Shown here: piece after piece, positions 1 to 7,782 of the stretch
How positions within the stretch are numbered: position 1 is the stretch's first letter
Layout: each line of letters starts with the position of its first letter
NCBI RefSeq assembly: GCF_037992945.1
Contig: NZ_CP150304.1
Coordinates: 4,157,501 to 4,221,500, forward strand
Length of the DNA: 64,000 nt
From: Peribacillus sp. FSL E2-0218
GTDB taxonomy: Bacteria; Bacillota; Bacilli; Bacillales; DSM-1321
Direction: 5' to 3'
Notes under the pieces: generated by a model
Database searches by the model: none
What the model was told of the DNA's origin: nothing
The model's input: the letters and a program-made list of their open reading frames with translations, nothing else
Position numbers and translations under genes: made by a program

Positions 1-1199
1 GGGTCGGCAACCTGAACGCGGCATTGGGCCAGCGGAAGCTGTTTGAGGTCTCCCTCTTCCCAGCTATGGAAAATCCCCGATTGCTTGGATGTCAATCTGC
101 CAAAAAGCATGAACATTTGACCTGGCTTCTCCCGGCCAGACGCTTGCCCGAGGCGCTTTTCGAAATCCTTTACCCATTTAGCGCCCCCGTGTCCCGTCAC
201 TCCAGGATGGGGCAGGAACGGATGCCAGCTCCCCTCCAAAGTTTCCATATCCAACAGATAGAATTGATGATCTTGCTCTGCTGCCGTGACACCTGTGGCT
301 TCTTTAAACCACTCGAAAACCATGACATTTGCAAGCATCGCCCCTGCCGTCGAGGAATACGAAGCGGATGCTTGATCCCCGTCCAGCACCGTTTGATGTA
401 AACGGCGCCAAGCTGCCTCCCAGCAGCCCTTGGATTGTGGGCTGACAAGCGGACCTGCCAAGCCCACCAGATGGAGGACCACAGCCGGAAATAGTACCTT
501 TCCCGCCTGCCTGCAAACTGAATGGATTTCCCTCAATTCCTCTATATCGCCCTCTTGTGATACATATAATATCGAATCGAATGGCTGGATGACCTCCTGC
601 CAGCCTTTGCTTGCATCCTTACCTCGTACAACCTCCTCTATCGCCACTTCTTCATCCATGCTGCGCGCATGGGCTACGATTTCCTTTAATCGCTCCCGAT
701 TAGTTTGTACCGTGTCCGTGATGAGCACGTGGAATTTGGGCAGACCGGATTCCAACAGCGAGGACACCAAGGAAAGGAACAGCGGTCCAGAGCCGATCGC
801 CAGCGCCTTTCCCTTTCGATAAGCTTCAAAACGGCTAGCGCCAGAGTCACCGAAACTTTCGAGGAACTCGATTTGGGAGGCATGGTTTTTTAGAACCTGA
901 TCGCTCAATTGATGGGGACTGTCCTGACTTACATCCCGAACAAATCCATTCCTGTACAACACCTCGGCAATTTCCATAACGCGGCTCCTGTATGGTCCAG
1001 GCAATCCATCCGTCAGCTCTCGTAGCGAATGGTTCCCGTTGAACATCGGCAGCAGCTTTTCGATCCACTGGACGATCGTGCTTCCTTCCATAGTGAACGA
1101 ACTTATATTATTCCTGAAATATACACCTTTGTTTGGTTCAGGGAAGAAAAACGTGTCCCTTTTCACTTTCAATCGCATAGAAGGGGTCAACTTGACCAT
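1..1199 (-). CDS. Putative thiazole-containing bacteriocin maturation protein, ThiF-like (partial, runs off window)
   Basis: The frame is open from an ATG at 1199 to the window edge, about 399 residues with no stop. An AGGAGGT ribosome site lies just upstream. It resembles the ThiF-like proteins that accompany heterocycloanthracin precursors in Bacillus, which are thought to help form azoles from Cys/Ser/Thr. The sequence shows a Rossmann-like turn AIGSGP near residue 130, followed by a strand ending LITD. The C-terminal part is missing because the window ends. It lies just downstream of the precursor gene on the same strand, which supports the assignment. Family membership is from recognition by eye, and the chemistry is inferred from the family. 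Confidence 0.75.
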   Translation of the reverse strand, partial: MVKLTPSMRLKVKRDTFFFPEPNKGVYFRNNISSFTMEGSTIVQWIEKLLPMFNGNHSLRELTDGLPGPYRSRVMEIAEVLYRNGFVRDVSQDSPHQLSDQVLKNHASQIEFLESFGDSGASRFEAYRKGKALAIGSGPLFLSLVSSLLESGLPKFHVLITDTVQTNRERLKEIVAHARSMDEEVAIEEVVRGKDASKGWQEVIQPFDSILYVSQEGDIEELREIHSVCRQAGKVLFPAVVLHLVGLAGPLVSPQSKGCWEAAWRRLHQTVLDGDQASASYSSTAGAMLANVMVFEWFKEATGVTAAEQDHQFYLLDMETLEGSWHPFLPHPGVTGHGGAKWVKDFEKRLGQASGREKPGQMFMLFGRLTSKQSGIFHSWEEGDLKQLPLAQCRVQVAD

Positions 1200-1301
1200 T
1201 TTGCACCTCCTGACCCGAAGCTTTTCTAAGTTCTGCTTCTGATCACTTCACTTTCATCCTATGTATGACAATTTGTCTCTTATGTCTAAACCAAAAGAAA
1301 A

Positions 1302-1326
1302 GTCCCTGCACTATCACTGCAGGGAC
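1302..1326 (-). terminator. Rho-independent terminator of the bacteriocin precursor
   Basis: A perfect 9-bp stem (GTCCCTGCA / TGCAGGGAC) with a 7-base loop is followed on the minus strand by a T-rich tract. It separates the precursor from the maturation gene. The maturation gene would need readthrough or its own promoter. Confidence 0.85.
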
Positions 1327-1345
1327 CGTAAGAAAATTCGAACCA

Positions 1346-1606
1346 TTAGCGCCCGCCGCAACGTCCGCCGCATCCGCCGCAACGACCGCCACACCCGCCG
1401 CAACGTCCACCGCATCCGCCACAACGTCCGCCGCACCCGCCGCAGCCAAAGCAGCCAAAGCACAAGAAACAACCAAAGCAGCCAACACCTATAAGACGGG
1501 AATCCTCCATGGAATACTGTGGTTGATTTTGTTCCCATGGAACCGGCTGGGTTACTTGAAAATCGTCAACATTCAGCATTTGAAGTTGATTTTGAAACTC
1601 ATTCAT
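1346..1606 (-). CDS. Heterocycloanthracin/sonorensin-family bacteriocin precursor
   Basis: This 86-residue peptide has an N-terminal leader starting MNEFQNQLQMLNVDDFQ, typical of the family, and a Cys/Gly-rich core. Thirteen cysteines occupy positions 43-83. The first five are in a Phe-rich stretch (GCFGCFLCFGCFGC). From residue 55 the unit CGGCGGR repeats four times, ending in a partial CGGR. In this family the cysteines are thought to be cyclised to thiazoles and the leader removed. A GGAGG site precedes the ATG. The adjacent ThiF-like gene supports the call. The alternating Cys spacing with Arg and the Phe-rich block look unusual for the family. Confidence 0.88.
   Translation of the reverse strand: MNEFQNQLQMLNVDDFQVTQPVPWEQNQPQYSMEDSRLIGVGCFGCFLCFGCFGCGGCGGRCGGCGGRCGGCGGRCGGCGGRCGGR
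1361..1444 (-). repeat. 21-bp coding repeat in bacteriocin core
   Basis: Four tandem 21-bp units each encode CGGCGGR (precursor residues 55-82). Synonymous third-position differences show that the peptide repeat is kept while the DNA drifts. Confidence 0.85.
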
Positions 1607-1666
1607 TTATATAACCTCCATATAGTCATTAATAAGGTAGTGCTTCGTTACAGAAAAAATCACAAT

Positions 1667-1696
1667 GTAATAGGCTGGGAGTCCGAACCACGTCAA
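1667..1696 (-). promoter_or_regulatory. Probable sigma-A promoter of the precursor gene
   Basis: Read on the minus strand, TTGACG (1696-1691) is followed after 18 bp by TATTAC (1672-1667), about 60 bp before the precursor start. Confidence 0.5.
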
Positions 1697-1793
1697 GTAC
1701 TCCCTCCAACAAAATATGTAAGGGGAGTTGGTATTGTCACTGATACAAAAGCCTATTTTCACCGTACGGCCGGTTCCCGGAGCCAAGCTAAAA

Positions 1794-1822
1794 AAACCAG
1801 AAGGCTGGAATCCCCCTGGTTT
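1794..1822 (-). terminator. Terminator of the NCS2 permease gene
   Basis: AAACCAG / CTGGTTT arms are followed on the minus strand by a run of T. The hairpin lies 33 bp past the permease stop. Confidence 0.65.
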
Positions 1823-1854
1823 TCATGCTGAATTTCAATTATGAAGTCTACAGC

Positions 1855-3159
1855 TTAGTTCTGAAGTTGTTCAAACCGCTTCCAGTTTACCGCTTTTTCC
1901 AGAACGATCGATATTATGACGCCCATGATGAGCCCATTCGTTAAAAACGGCTGCAAAAGCGATGGAATATTCGCGAAAGCTCCCGGAAGTACGTTCATCA
2001 AGCTCACGCCGATCAATACTGGTACGGCAAGCCTGAAGATCGTATCCGAAGTGAAATACTCCCCCTTGACACTGTTGAAGGCCGTGCCGAACAATTGAAG
2101 GTACGCAACGAACAATACTGCATTCCCAACGGTTATCGGCATCGTTGCCAGGAAAGAAATAAAAGGAGGGATCAGTCCGATTATGGTCAACAGCATGCCC
2201 CCCAGTAAAAAGGGTTTCCGCTCATAAATTTGAGTGCTTTGCAGAAATCCGATGGAGGAGGTGAAAGGCGTATATGGAACAAGGCCTAGCAATGGCGATA
2301 AAATGGTGAACCCGCCTGTCATGAATATGGATTTGCGATATTGGTTATTCGATGCTTCCTCCCCCAATAGCTCGGATGCAGCCTGGATCGAAGCGAAGGT
2401 ATTACATAAATTCAGGAAGCCGGCAAAAAAGGCGATCGCTATGATGCCGAATTCCAGGTTCGGCGTACCCAACGGGAATAATGAAAAAGAAGCACTTGCC
2501 GACCCCGATCCGGCCCCCGTAGATGGAAAGAGCAACGCATAAAAAATCCACCCGACGATGATACCGATCAAAATCGAGAAATTACTAATGGTCCTTGGGC
2601 CTTTAATCTTCAATATACTTACTAATAGGACAATCCCCAATGAAAGGAAACTGACTGGAATGTTAATTTCCCCCGCATCCGTAATTCCCAACATCCCTTT
2701 AAAGAAGACGAAGATGAGCTGGAAGGTCAGGAGAAAAAGGTAAACGGTCATGACCATTGGAGTGAAAATCTTCTGGACGTAACTAATCAGGTTGAAGGCC
2801 GAAATGATCATGGTCACGACACCTGCCGCAAGGAGGCCAGTCGCGATTCCCCCTCCTATCTCCACATAACTGAGGCCGATCGATGGCGCAGATAACCCGA
2901 GGTTCAGCATCACTCCCCACAATAGTCCGGAATGCCCCTCCATGATAGGGTATTTATGACCCTTCCACCCTTGAATCACACAGGCGATCCCCGTGAAAAC
3001 GAGCGAGCTCCTCATCGTCATTTCCGTAACATCGGTGGGAAGATCAAAAGCTGCCCCGATCGATATCGGCACGACCACCGTATTGGCAAAAATAAAAAAT
3101 AACCATTGAAAAGAAGAAAATAGAGTCACGGAAGAACCCCAACTTTTCATTGCTTCCAT
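1855..3159 (-). CDS. NCS2-family uracil/xanthine (purine/pyrimidine) permease
   Basis: This 434-residue polytopic protein has about 12-14 hydrophobic segments and resembles the xanthine/uracil permease family (NCS2). Such proteins import nucleobases by proton symport across the cytoplasmic membrane. Family-like motifs include MEGHSGLLWG early on and NTFASIQAASELLGEE past the middle. An AAAGGAG site lies upstream of the ATG. It is transcribed alone, with its own terminator, next to amidohydrolases of the cytosine-deaminase type. That context fits import of a heterocyclic base, but the exact substrate cannot be read from the sequence. Confidence 0.85.
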   Translation of the reverse strand: MEAMKSWGSSVTLFSSFQWLFFIFANTVVVPISIGAAFDLPTDVTEMTMRSSLVFTGIACVIQGWKGHKYPIMEGHSGLLWGVMLNLGLSAPSIGLSYVEIGGGIATGLLAAGVVTMIISAFNLISYVQKIFTPMVMTVYLFLLTFQLIFVFFKGMLGITDAGEINIPVSFLSLGIVLLVSILKIKGPRTISNFSILIGIIVGWIFYALLFPSTGAGSGSASASFSLFPLGTPNLEFGIIAIAFFAGFLNLCNTFASIQAASELLGEEASNNQYRKSIFMTGGFTILSPLLGLVPYTPFTSSIGFLQSTQIYERKPFLLGGMLLTIIGLIPPFISFLATMPITVGNAVLFVAYLQLFGTAFNSVKGEYFTSDTIFRLAVPVLIGVSLMNVLPGAFANIPSLLQPFLTNGLIMGVIISIVLEKAVNWKRFEQLQN

Positions 3160-3565
3160 CTCCTTTGAACATGATACTTTTCTAGCTTATGGTTAATACA
3201 TGGATCCTTCCCGGTAAGGAAGGCGACGGGAATGCCCATGCTGATAAACGTGAATGCCGAATGATAGTGCACATGCAGAAAATATTGGAACGGTGCGTGA
3301 AAAATGCAAGCTCCGGTTCCGTTTTTTTGAAGAATGATGGCTATCGCCTAGCTCCTTTAGTTTGGAATATAAAGAGCGTAGTTAACCGGTAAAATCATCT
3401 TCCATTTTATTTCGTTTACAGCATATAGGACCATTACGGACAAAACTGATTAACCAATAAAGCAAAAAGAAATTCCTTTCCAAGCATATAACACAAGTAC
3501 GTAAAAGTACACGAGATTGAAACGAATGGCAAACGAAGCCCGTCATGTGTTCCAGACACAAAACG
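3160..3565. other. Intergenic region, no gene seen
   Basis: About 400 bp upstream of the permease. I looked for a purine-riboswitch-like core on the minus strand and did not find one. Short open frames here lack ribosome sites. Confidence 0.5.
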
Positions 3566-3601
3566 AAAAAGGAAATCCGGAAATATCCAGAAATCCTTTT
3601 T
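3566..3601 (-). terminator. Terminator of the triple amidohydrolase operon
   Basis: AAAAAGGA / TCCTTTTT arms with an inner ATCCGG-type pairing lie directly after the stop of the last amidohydrolase. Confidence 0.7.
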
Positions 3602-3605
3602 CGGG

Positions 3606-4859
3606 TTAGCCCTTCACGTCGATGGGCCGTTTTTGTTTACTAAGTGAACCGGAAACGATATTTCCATTGTACATGACCGCTCTTCGCTCAGACCTTCTGG
3701 CAACTGCTTCGGCAGAACAGCTGGCGTCAACCAGCACCAGGCTTGCCGCATCCCCAACCTTCGGCCATACCTGGTTCCCTTGTTCATCAAGCGGCGTTTT
3801 TCCGCCCGTTATGTACCTCAATGTTTGAGCGAGGGAAACTTCATCCACCCATTTGAAACGCTCGGCCAGCCTGCCAGCTCTCTCCAGGATGTCACCATTC
3901 CCCAGCGGTGACCATACATCGAAGATATTATCATTCCCTACTGCAACCTCAACGCCTCTTTCATGCAATACATCCACTGGCGGCATTTGCCTATTGATAG
4001 GCACGCTTGTGACTATGGAAACCCCGGCATCCCTCAGAATGTCGGCCAGGTCATAAGCTTCTGCTTTGGATACGTCGCCGATGCCGAATGCGTGGCTGAT
4101 GGCTACCCTGCCCTCCCAGCCTGCTTGCTTGGTTAAAGCGGCCAAACGTTTCATGGTGAACGTACCGAGGTGACCAGGATCATGTAAATGCAGATCAACA
4201 TCGGCATTCGCTTCCACTGCCAGCTCCATCATTTGCACAAGTGATGCTTCAATATCTAGATCGATCGTTGCCGGATCGACTGCCCCCACGATTCCTGCTC
4301 CATTTCGCAAAGCCTCCCTGACAAGCTTGACGGAATTCGATCGCAGCAATCCGTGCTGGGCAAATGCCACGATTTCCGAGCTGAGTCGGTTGGAATAGGT
4401 TCCCAAAGCCTGTTGCACTTGCTCCAGGTTTTGCAAGCCAACTTCGGGGTAAATATCGACATGAGTCCTGACATGCGCCGAGCCAGAAGCTAAAAGCACT
4501 TCCAATAATGACTCAGCCCGCTTCCGTGTGCTTGTCGCAATGGTCGGAAGCACTTTTTTCTCATTTTCAAAGCGCTCAATGACACCGGACGAAGGGGTAC
4601 ACGCTCTCCATACATCCCCCATCAAGGTCTTATCAAGATGTACGTGCTTTTCAATGAACGAAGGCAGCACAAGCAACCCTTTTGCATCCTCGACAGGCAC
4701 ATCATTCGGAACCGGCTCTCCATCCTTGACCATTCTCGAGATCCTTCCATCCTCGATCAACAGATGAAATAGGCCGGTAATGGTCCCCGTCACTCTTCCA
4801 TCCTCTTTTTGGAAACCACATTCCAACCGTGCATTCTTCAACCAAAAGATATGATCCAT
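3606..4859 (-). CDS. Amidohydrolase, cytosine deaminase-like (third of three paralogues)
   Basis: About 417 residues of the metal-dependent amidohydrolase superfamily, in the cytosine-deaminase-like branch (COG0402 type). Visible metal and catalytic motifs are HVHLDKT, QHGLLRS, DLHLHDPGH, SHAFG and GNDNIFD. These supply the usual HxH, later His residues and Asp. The family deaminates or hydrolyses C-N bonds in heterocycles. An ATG at 4868 is possible, but it abuts AAGAAGGG with no spacer, so the ATG at 4859 is preferred. It follows its paralogue by about 20 bp in one operon. The substrate is not known. Confidence 0.8.
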   Translation of the reverse strand: MDHIFWLKNARLECGFQKEDGRVTGTITGLFHLLIEDGRISRMVKDGEPVPNDVPVEDAKGLLVLPSFIEKHVHLDKTLMGDVWRACTPSSGVIERFENEKKVLPTIATSTRKRAESLLEVLLASGSAHVRTHVDIYPEVGLQNLEQVQQALGTYSNRLSSEIVAFAQHGLLRSNSVKLVREALRNGAGIVGAVDPATIDLDIEASLVQMMELAVEANADVDLHLHDPGHLGTFTMKRLAALTKQAGWEGRVAISHAFGIGDVSKAEAYDLADILRDAGVSIVTSVPINRQMPPVDVLHERGVEVAVGNDNIFDVWSPLGNGDILERAGRLAERFKWVDEVSLAQTLRYITGGKTPLDEQGNQVWPKVGDAASLVLVDASCSAEAVARRSERRAVMYNGNIVSGSLSKQKRPIDVKG

Positions 4860-4879
4860 CCCTCTCATCCCTTCTTAAT

Positions 4880-6130
4880 TCACTTCTTCGCCAAGGCCGT
4901 TTCCCTGTTCAATCCACCGTAAATCAGACTACCACCGGAAATGACCGCTGCCCTTCTTGATCTTCTTGCCACTGCCTCGGCAGAGCATGATGCCTCCACC
5001 AGTACCATGCTTGCCGCATCCCCCATCTTCGGCCATAGACGGTTTCCTTCACGGTCCAGTGTCCTGATGCCTCCTGTTATGAATTGGAGCGATTGAGACA
5101 ATGCATACTCATCCTTCCACTTGTAACTCTCGGCCAACCGGCCCGCCTTTTCCAGCATATCGCCTGTACCGAATGGAGACCATGAGTCATAAAACCCATC
5201 ACAGCCAAGAGCTACGTGAACACCTTTTTCATGCAATACATCGATTCGGGGCATGACCCGGTTAATCGGAACCGTAGACATGATGGAAATCCCCAGACTT
5301 GCTAATTCCTCCGCCATTCCAGCGGATTCTTCAAGGGAAACATCACCGAGTGCAAAGGCATGGCTGATGGCCGCCCTGTTTTTCCATCCCGCTTCATCGA
5401 TCAAGGAGGCCAGTTTCTTGATCGTATAAAACCCAAGATGTCCCGGATCATGCAGATGGATATCAATATCCGCATCAAACTCAACAGCTAGGTTCATCAT
5501 TTCATAGAGGGAGGCTTCAATATTCTGATCGATTCCGCCAGGATCCAAGCCGCCCACTATCGAAGCCCCCGCTTTCATCGCGTGCCTCATCAATTCGGTC
5601 GAATTCGTCCGGAGCAATCCATGCTGCGGGAAAGCCACGATTTCATGCGTCATTTTGCCTTTGAAGCAATCTAACGCTTTCTGAATTTCTTCCAAGTTCT
5701 TCAAACCAATGTACGGATCGATATTCACATGAGTTCTGACGTGCGTCGCGCCGCCCTGCAGCAAAAGCTGAAGCATTTGTTCCGCACGATGCTGCCCGGT
5801 CCGTGCCAATTCAGCCAGCTCCGCCGCTTCCAATTTCAATCGTTCCGTTAAATTCGGCACCGGGGTGCACGATTTCCATGGAAGTCCTAAATAGGTTTTA
5901 TCAAGATGGTTATGCATCTCTTTAAAAGGGGGAAGGGCAAGCAGCTTTTTGGCATCTTGTACGGGCAGATCCGTCATCAAAGGCAGGCCTTGGGCCACTT
6001 GCATTTCTTCGATCACCCCATCCTTTATCCGGATGTTGTATAATGCGGTTTCCGTTCCTTCCAGGCTCCCATCCTCATAAACATATCCGCTATCAAGCGT
6101 AACATTGGTAAGCCAGTATGCTTTATACAT
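4880..6130 (-). CDS. Amidohydrolase, cytosine deaminase-like (second of three paralogues)
   Basis: 416 residues, clearly homologous along its length to both neighbours. Motifs seen are EMHNHLDKT (HxH metal site), FPQHGLLRTNS, DIHLHDPGH, ISHAFALGD and LGCDGFYDSW. A GAGTGATG site precedes the ATG. It lies 24 bp after the first paralogue. The shared C-terminal phrase ASCSAEAVARRS in all three marks a recent duplication. Function is assumed to be hydrolysis or deamination of a cyclic nitrogen compound, in the cytoplasm. Three copies suggest related substrates or successive steps. Confidence 0.82.
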   Translation of the reverse strand: MYKAYWLTNVTLDSGYVYEDGSLEGTETALYNIRIKDGVIEEMQVAQGLPLMTDLPVQDAKKLLALPPFKEMHNHLDKTYLGLPWKSCTPVPNLTERLKLEAAELAELARTGQHRAEQMLQLLLQGGATHVRTHVNIDPYIGLKNLEEIQKALDCFKGKMTHEIVAFPQHGLLRTNSTELMRHAMKAGASIVGGLDPGGIDQNIEASLYEMMNLAVEFDADIDIHLHDPGHLGFYTIKKLASLIDEAGWKNRAAISHAFALGDVSLEESAGMAEELASLGISIMSTVPINRVMPRIDVLHEKGVHVALGCDGFYDSWSPFGTGDMLEKAGRLAESYKWKDEYALSQSLQFITGGIRTLDREGNRLWPKMGDAASMVLVEASCSAEAVARRSRRAAVISGGSLIYGGLNRETALAKK

Positions 6131-6154
6131 TTCATCACTCTCTTTAATAGAAGA

Positions 6155-7402
6155 TTAAACACCTGTCGTCGCAAAAGCTGAAATCGACCCGCTTACGACA
6201 TTGCCCCTGAAGATGACAGCGGCCCGCTCCGCCCTCCTAGCCACTGCTTCTGCCGAACAGCTTGCTTGTAGCAGGACGATGTTCGCCTCATCGCCAACAT
6301 TCGGCCATGTACTGACTCCTTCTTGGTTCAATGGCGTCCTTCCGCCTGTTATGTGCTGCAGGCTGCTTGCCAAGGAACGTTCCTCAATCATGCGGAACCT
6401 CTCGGCAAGACGACCTGCTTTTTCAAGATTGTCACCGATTCCGAATGGAGTCCAATGATCCGTGATGCTGTCATTGCCCAGCTCGACTTTCACTCCTTTT
6501 TCACGGAGCAGCGGGATCGGGATCGTTCTGAAGATAGGCACAGTGGAGGTAATCGAGATGTCCAATTCCGAAAACCTTTCGGCTATACTCGTTGCCTCTG
6601 CAACCGAAAGATCTGCTAACCCGCTGGCGTGACTCACCGTCACCCTTCCCTGCCAACCTGCGTCTTCCGTCATGGAAGCGAGCCGCTGCATCGTAAACAG
6701 CCCAAGCTGATCCGGATCATGAAGATGGACATCGATATCCGAATTCGATTCAACCGCAATATCCATGATCGTTTCAAGTGATCGCTCGATGTTTTCATCA
6801 ATGGTGGCGGGATCGACACCGCCTACCAGGTTTGCCCCATTTTTCATGGCCTCCCTTATCAGCCCTACGGAATTCGAACGTAAAAGGCCATGCTGGGGGA
6901 AGGCGACGATTTCATACGTCAATTTATCTTTGTATCCCTCCAAAGCCTGAACGGTGGCCTCTAAATTTTTCAGGCCAATTACGGGATCTACATTACAATG
7001 GGTGCGTATATGCGTAGATCCGAAACCCAATAATAAATCGAGCATTTTTTCCGCTCTTGCCTTGGCGGTAGGCAACAGCTGAGGAAGTAACGCCTGCTCT
7101 TCTTCTATCCTTGTTTTCACCCCGTTTATGGCAGGCATGCAAGCCTTCCATGGCCCGCCGTAGTAAGTTTTATCAATATGGATATGCATTTCCTTAAACG
7201 AAGGAACCATCAGCAGGCCCCCTGCATCATGCTGCGGGTCTTGATCTGGTAAAGATTCCTTAGCCGATAAAATCGCGGATATTTTCCCATTCTCAATCTT
7301 AATGTGATAATTCCCGGTTTCCGTACCGGTGATCACTTCATTTTCATTATACGTGAAGCCTTTTTCCAGCCGAACATTCGTCAACCAATACGATCGTGAC
7401 AT
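6155..7402 (-). CDS. Amidohydrolase, cytosine deaminase-like (first of three paralogues)
   Basis: About 415 residues from the ATG at 7402, which has GGAAGGGTGAG at correct spacing. An in-frame start at 7462 would add 20 unlike residues (NERDACSICSG) and has no ribosome site. Metal motifs are EMHIHIDKT, FPQHGLLRSNS, DVHLHDPDQ, VSHASG and LGNDSITDHW. The middle motif reads SHAS where its paralogues have SHAF, and DPDQLG replaces DPGHLG, so its pocket may differ. It is the first gene of a three-gene operon behind the operator-bearing promoter at 7445-7508. Confidence 0.82.
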   Translation of the reverse strand: MSRSYWLTNVRLEKGFTYNENEVITGTETGNYHIKIENGKISAILSAKESLPDQDPQHDAGGLLMVPSFKEMHIHIDKTYYGGPWKACMPAINGVKTRIEEEQALLPQLLPTAKARAEKMLDLLLGFGSTHIRTHCNVDPVIGLKNLEATVQALEGYKDKLTYEIVAFPQHGLLRSNSVGLIREAMKNGANLVGGVDPATIDENIERSLETIMDIAVESNSDIDVHLHDPDQLGLFTMQRLASMTEDAGWQGRVTVSHASGLADLSVAEATSIAERFSELDISITSTVPIFRTIPIPLLREKGVKVELGNDSITDHWTPFGIGDNLEKAGRLAERFRMIEERSLASSLQHITGGRTPLNQEGVSTWPNVGDEANIVLLQASCSAEAVARRAERAAVIFRGNVVSGSISAFATTGV

Positions 7403-7444
7403 TGAACTCACCCTTCCACTACATATTGAACATGCGTCCCTTTC

Positions 7445-7508
7445 ATTATAGCTCTCCTGCAAATTGAATAATTTCAGAATTTTTACTCATTTTTATGTTA
7501 TTTTTACA
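7445..7508 (-). promoter_or_regulatory. Operator-promoter A of the shared regulon
   Basis: On the minus strand a TATAAT (7450-7445) has no recognisable -35. Two AGTAA-type boxes lie upstream (TTACT at 7483-7487 and TTACA at 7504-7508 on the plus strand), 21 bp apart. The near box is 33 bp from the -10. The 23 bases from 7472 match 14187-14209 at all but one position. It drives the triple amidohydrolase operon. Confidence 0.6.
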
Positions 7509-7545
7509 TATTGCATAAATTGCCCCAAGTTGGGATGGATTGGAC

Positions 7546-7590
7546 TTGGACTGTTCCTTTCCGCTACAGGCGCTCCCTTTCCACTGGGCC
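7546..7590. repeat. Partial copy of a dispersed Bacillaceae GC-rich repeat
   Basis: TTCCGCTACAGGCGCTC with a CTTTCC tail resembles a short GC-rich sequence scattered between genes in many Bacillaceae. It is richer in G+C than its surroundings. Identification is from memory. Confidence 0.4.
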
Positions 7591-7593
7591 ACC

Positions 7594-7632
7594 TTACTCG
7601 CGAGTTTCGTGCCTTTACTCGCCAATTTAGAC
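7594..7632. repeat. Two units of a 21-bp TTTACTCGCGAATTT repeat
   Basis: Units centred at 7599-7603 and 7620-7624 are 21 bp apart. They match the five-unit array at 23357-23461. Confidence 0.65.
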
Positions 7633-7700
7633 TGAGCACCAAATTTTCGTTTCATCCAGAGTGCCGTGGAAAGTCACATCACAGTAATCGAGTTAAAACA

Positions 7701-7733
7701 AAAAGGCTTCTGAAGAAATCTCAGAAACCTTTT
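7701..7733 (-). terminator. Terminator of the second solute-binding protein gene
   Basis: AAAAGG-TTCTGA / TCAGAA-CCTTTT arms with a single bulge are followed on the minus strand by a T-rich run. Confidence 0.75.
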
Positions 7734-7782
7734 CATCAGCAAACGGAGTCCCGCCTATATTGGGGCGGACCCATTGCTTTCA

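Noticed and set aside
1261..1831. Plus-strand Arg- and Ala-rich frames opposite the bacteriocin precursor
   Set aside because: They are shadows of the Cys/Gly codons; no ribosome site, and they cross the precursor terminator.
3160..3565. A purine riboswitch before the NCS2 permease
   Set aside because: The conserved loop and three-way junction were not found on the minus strand.
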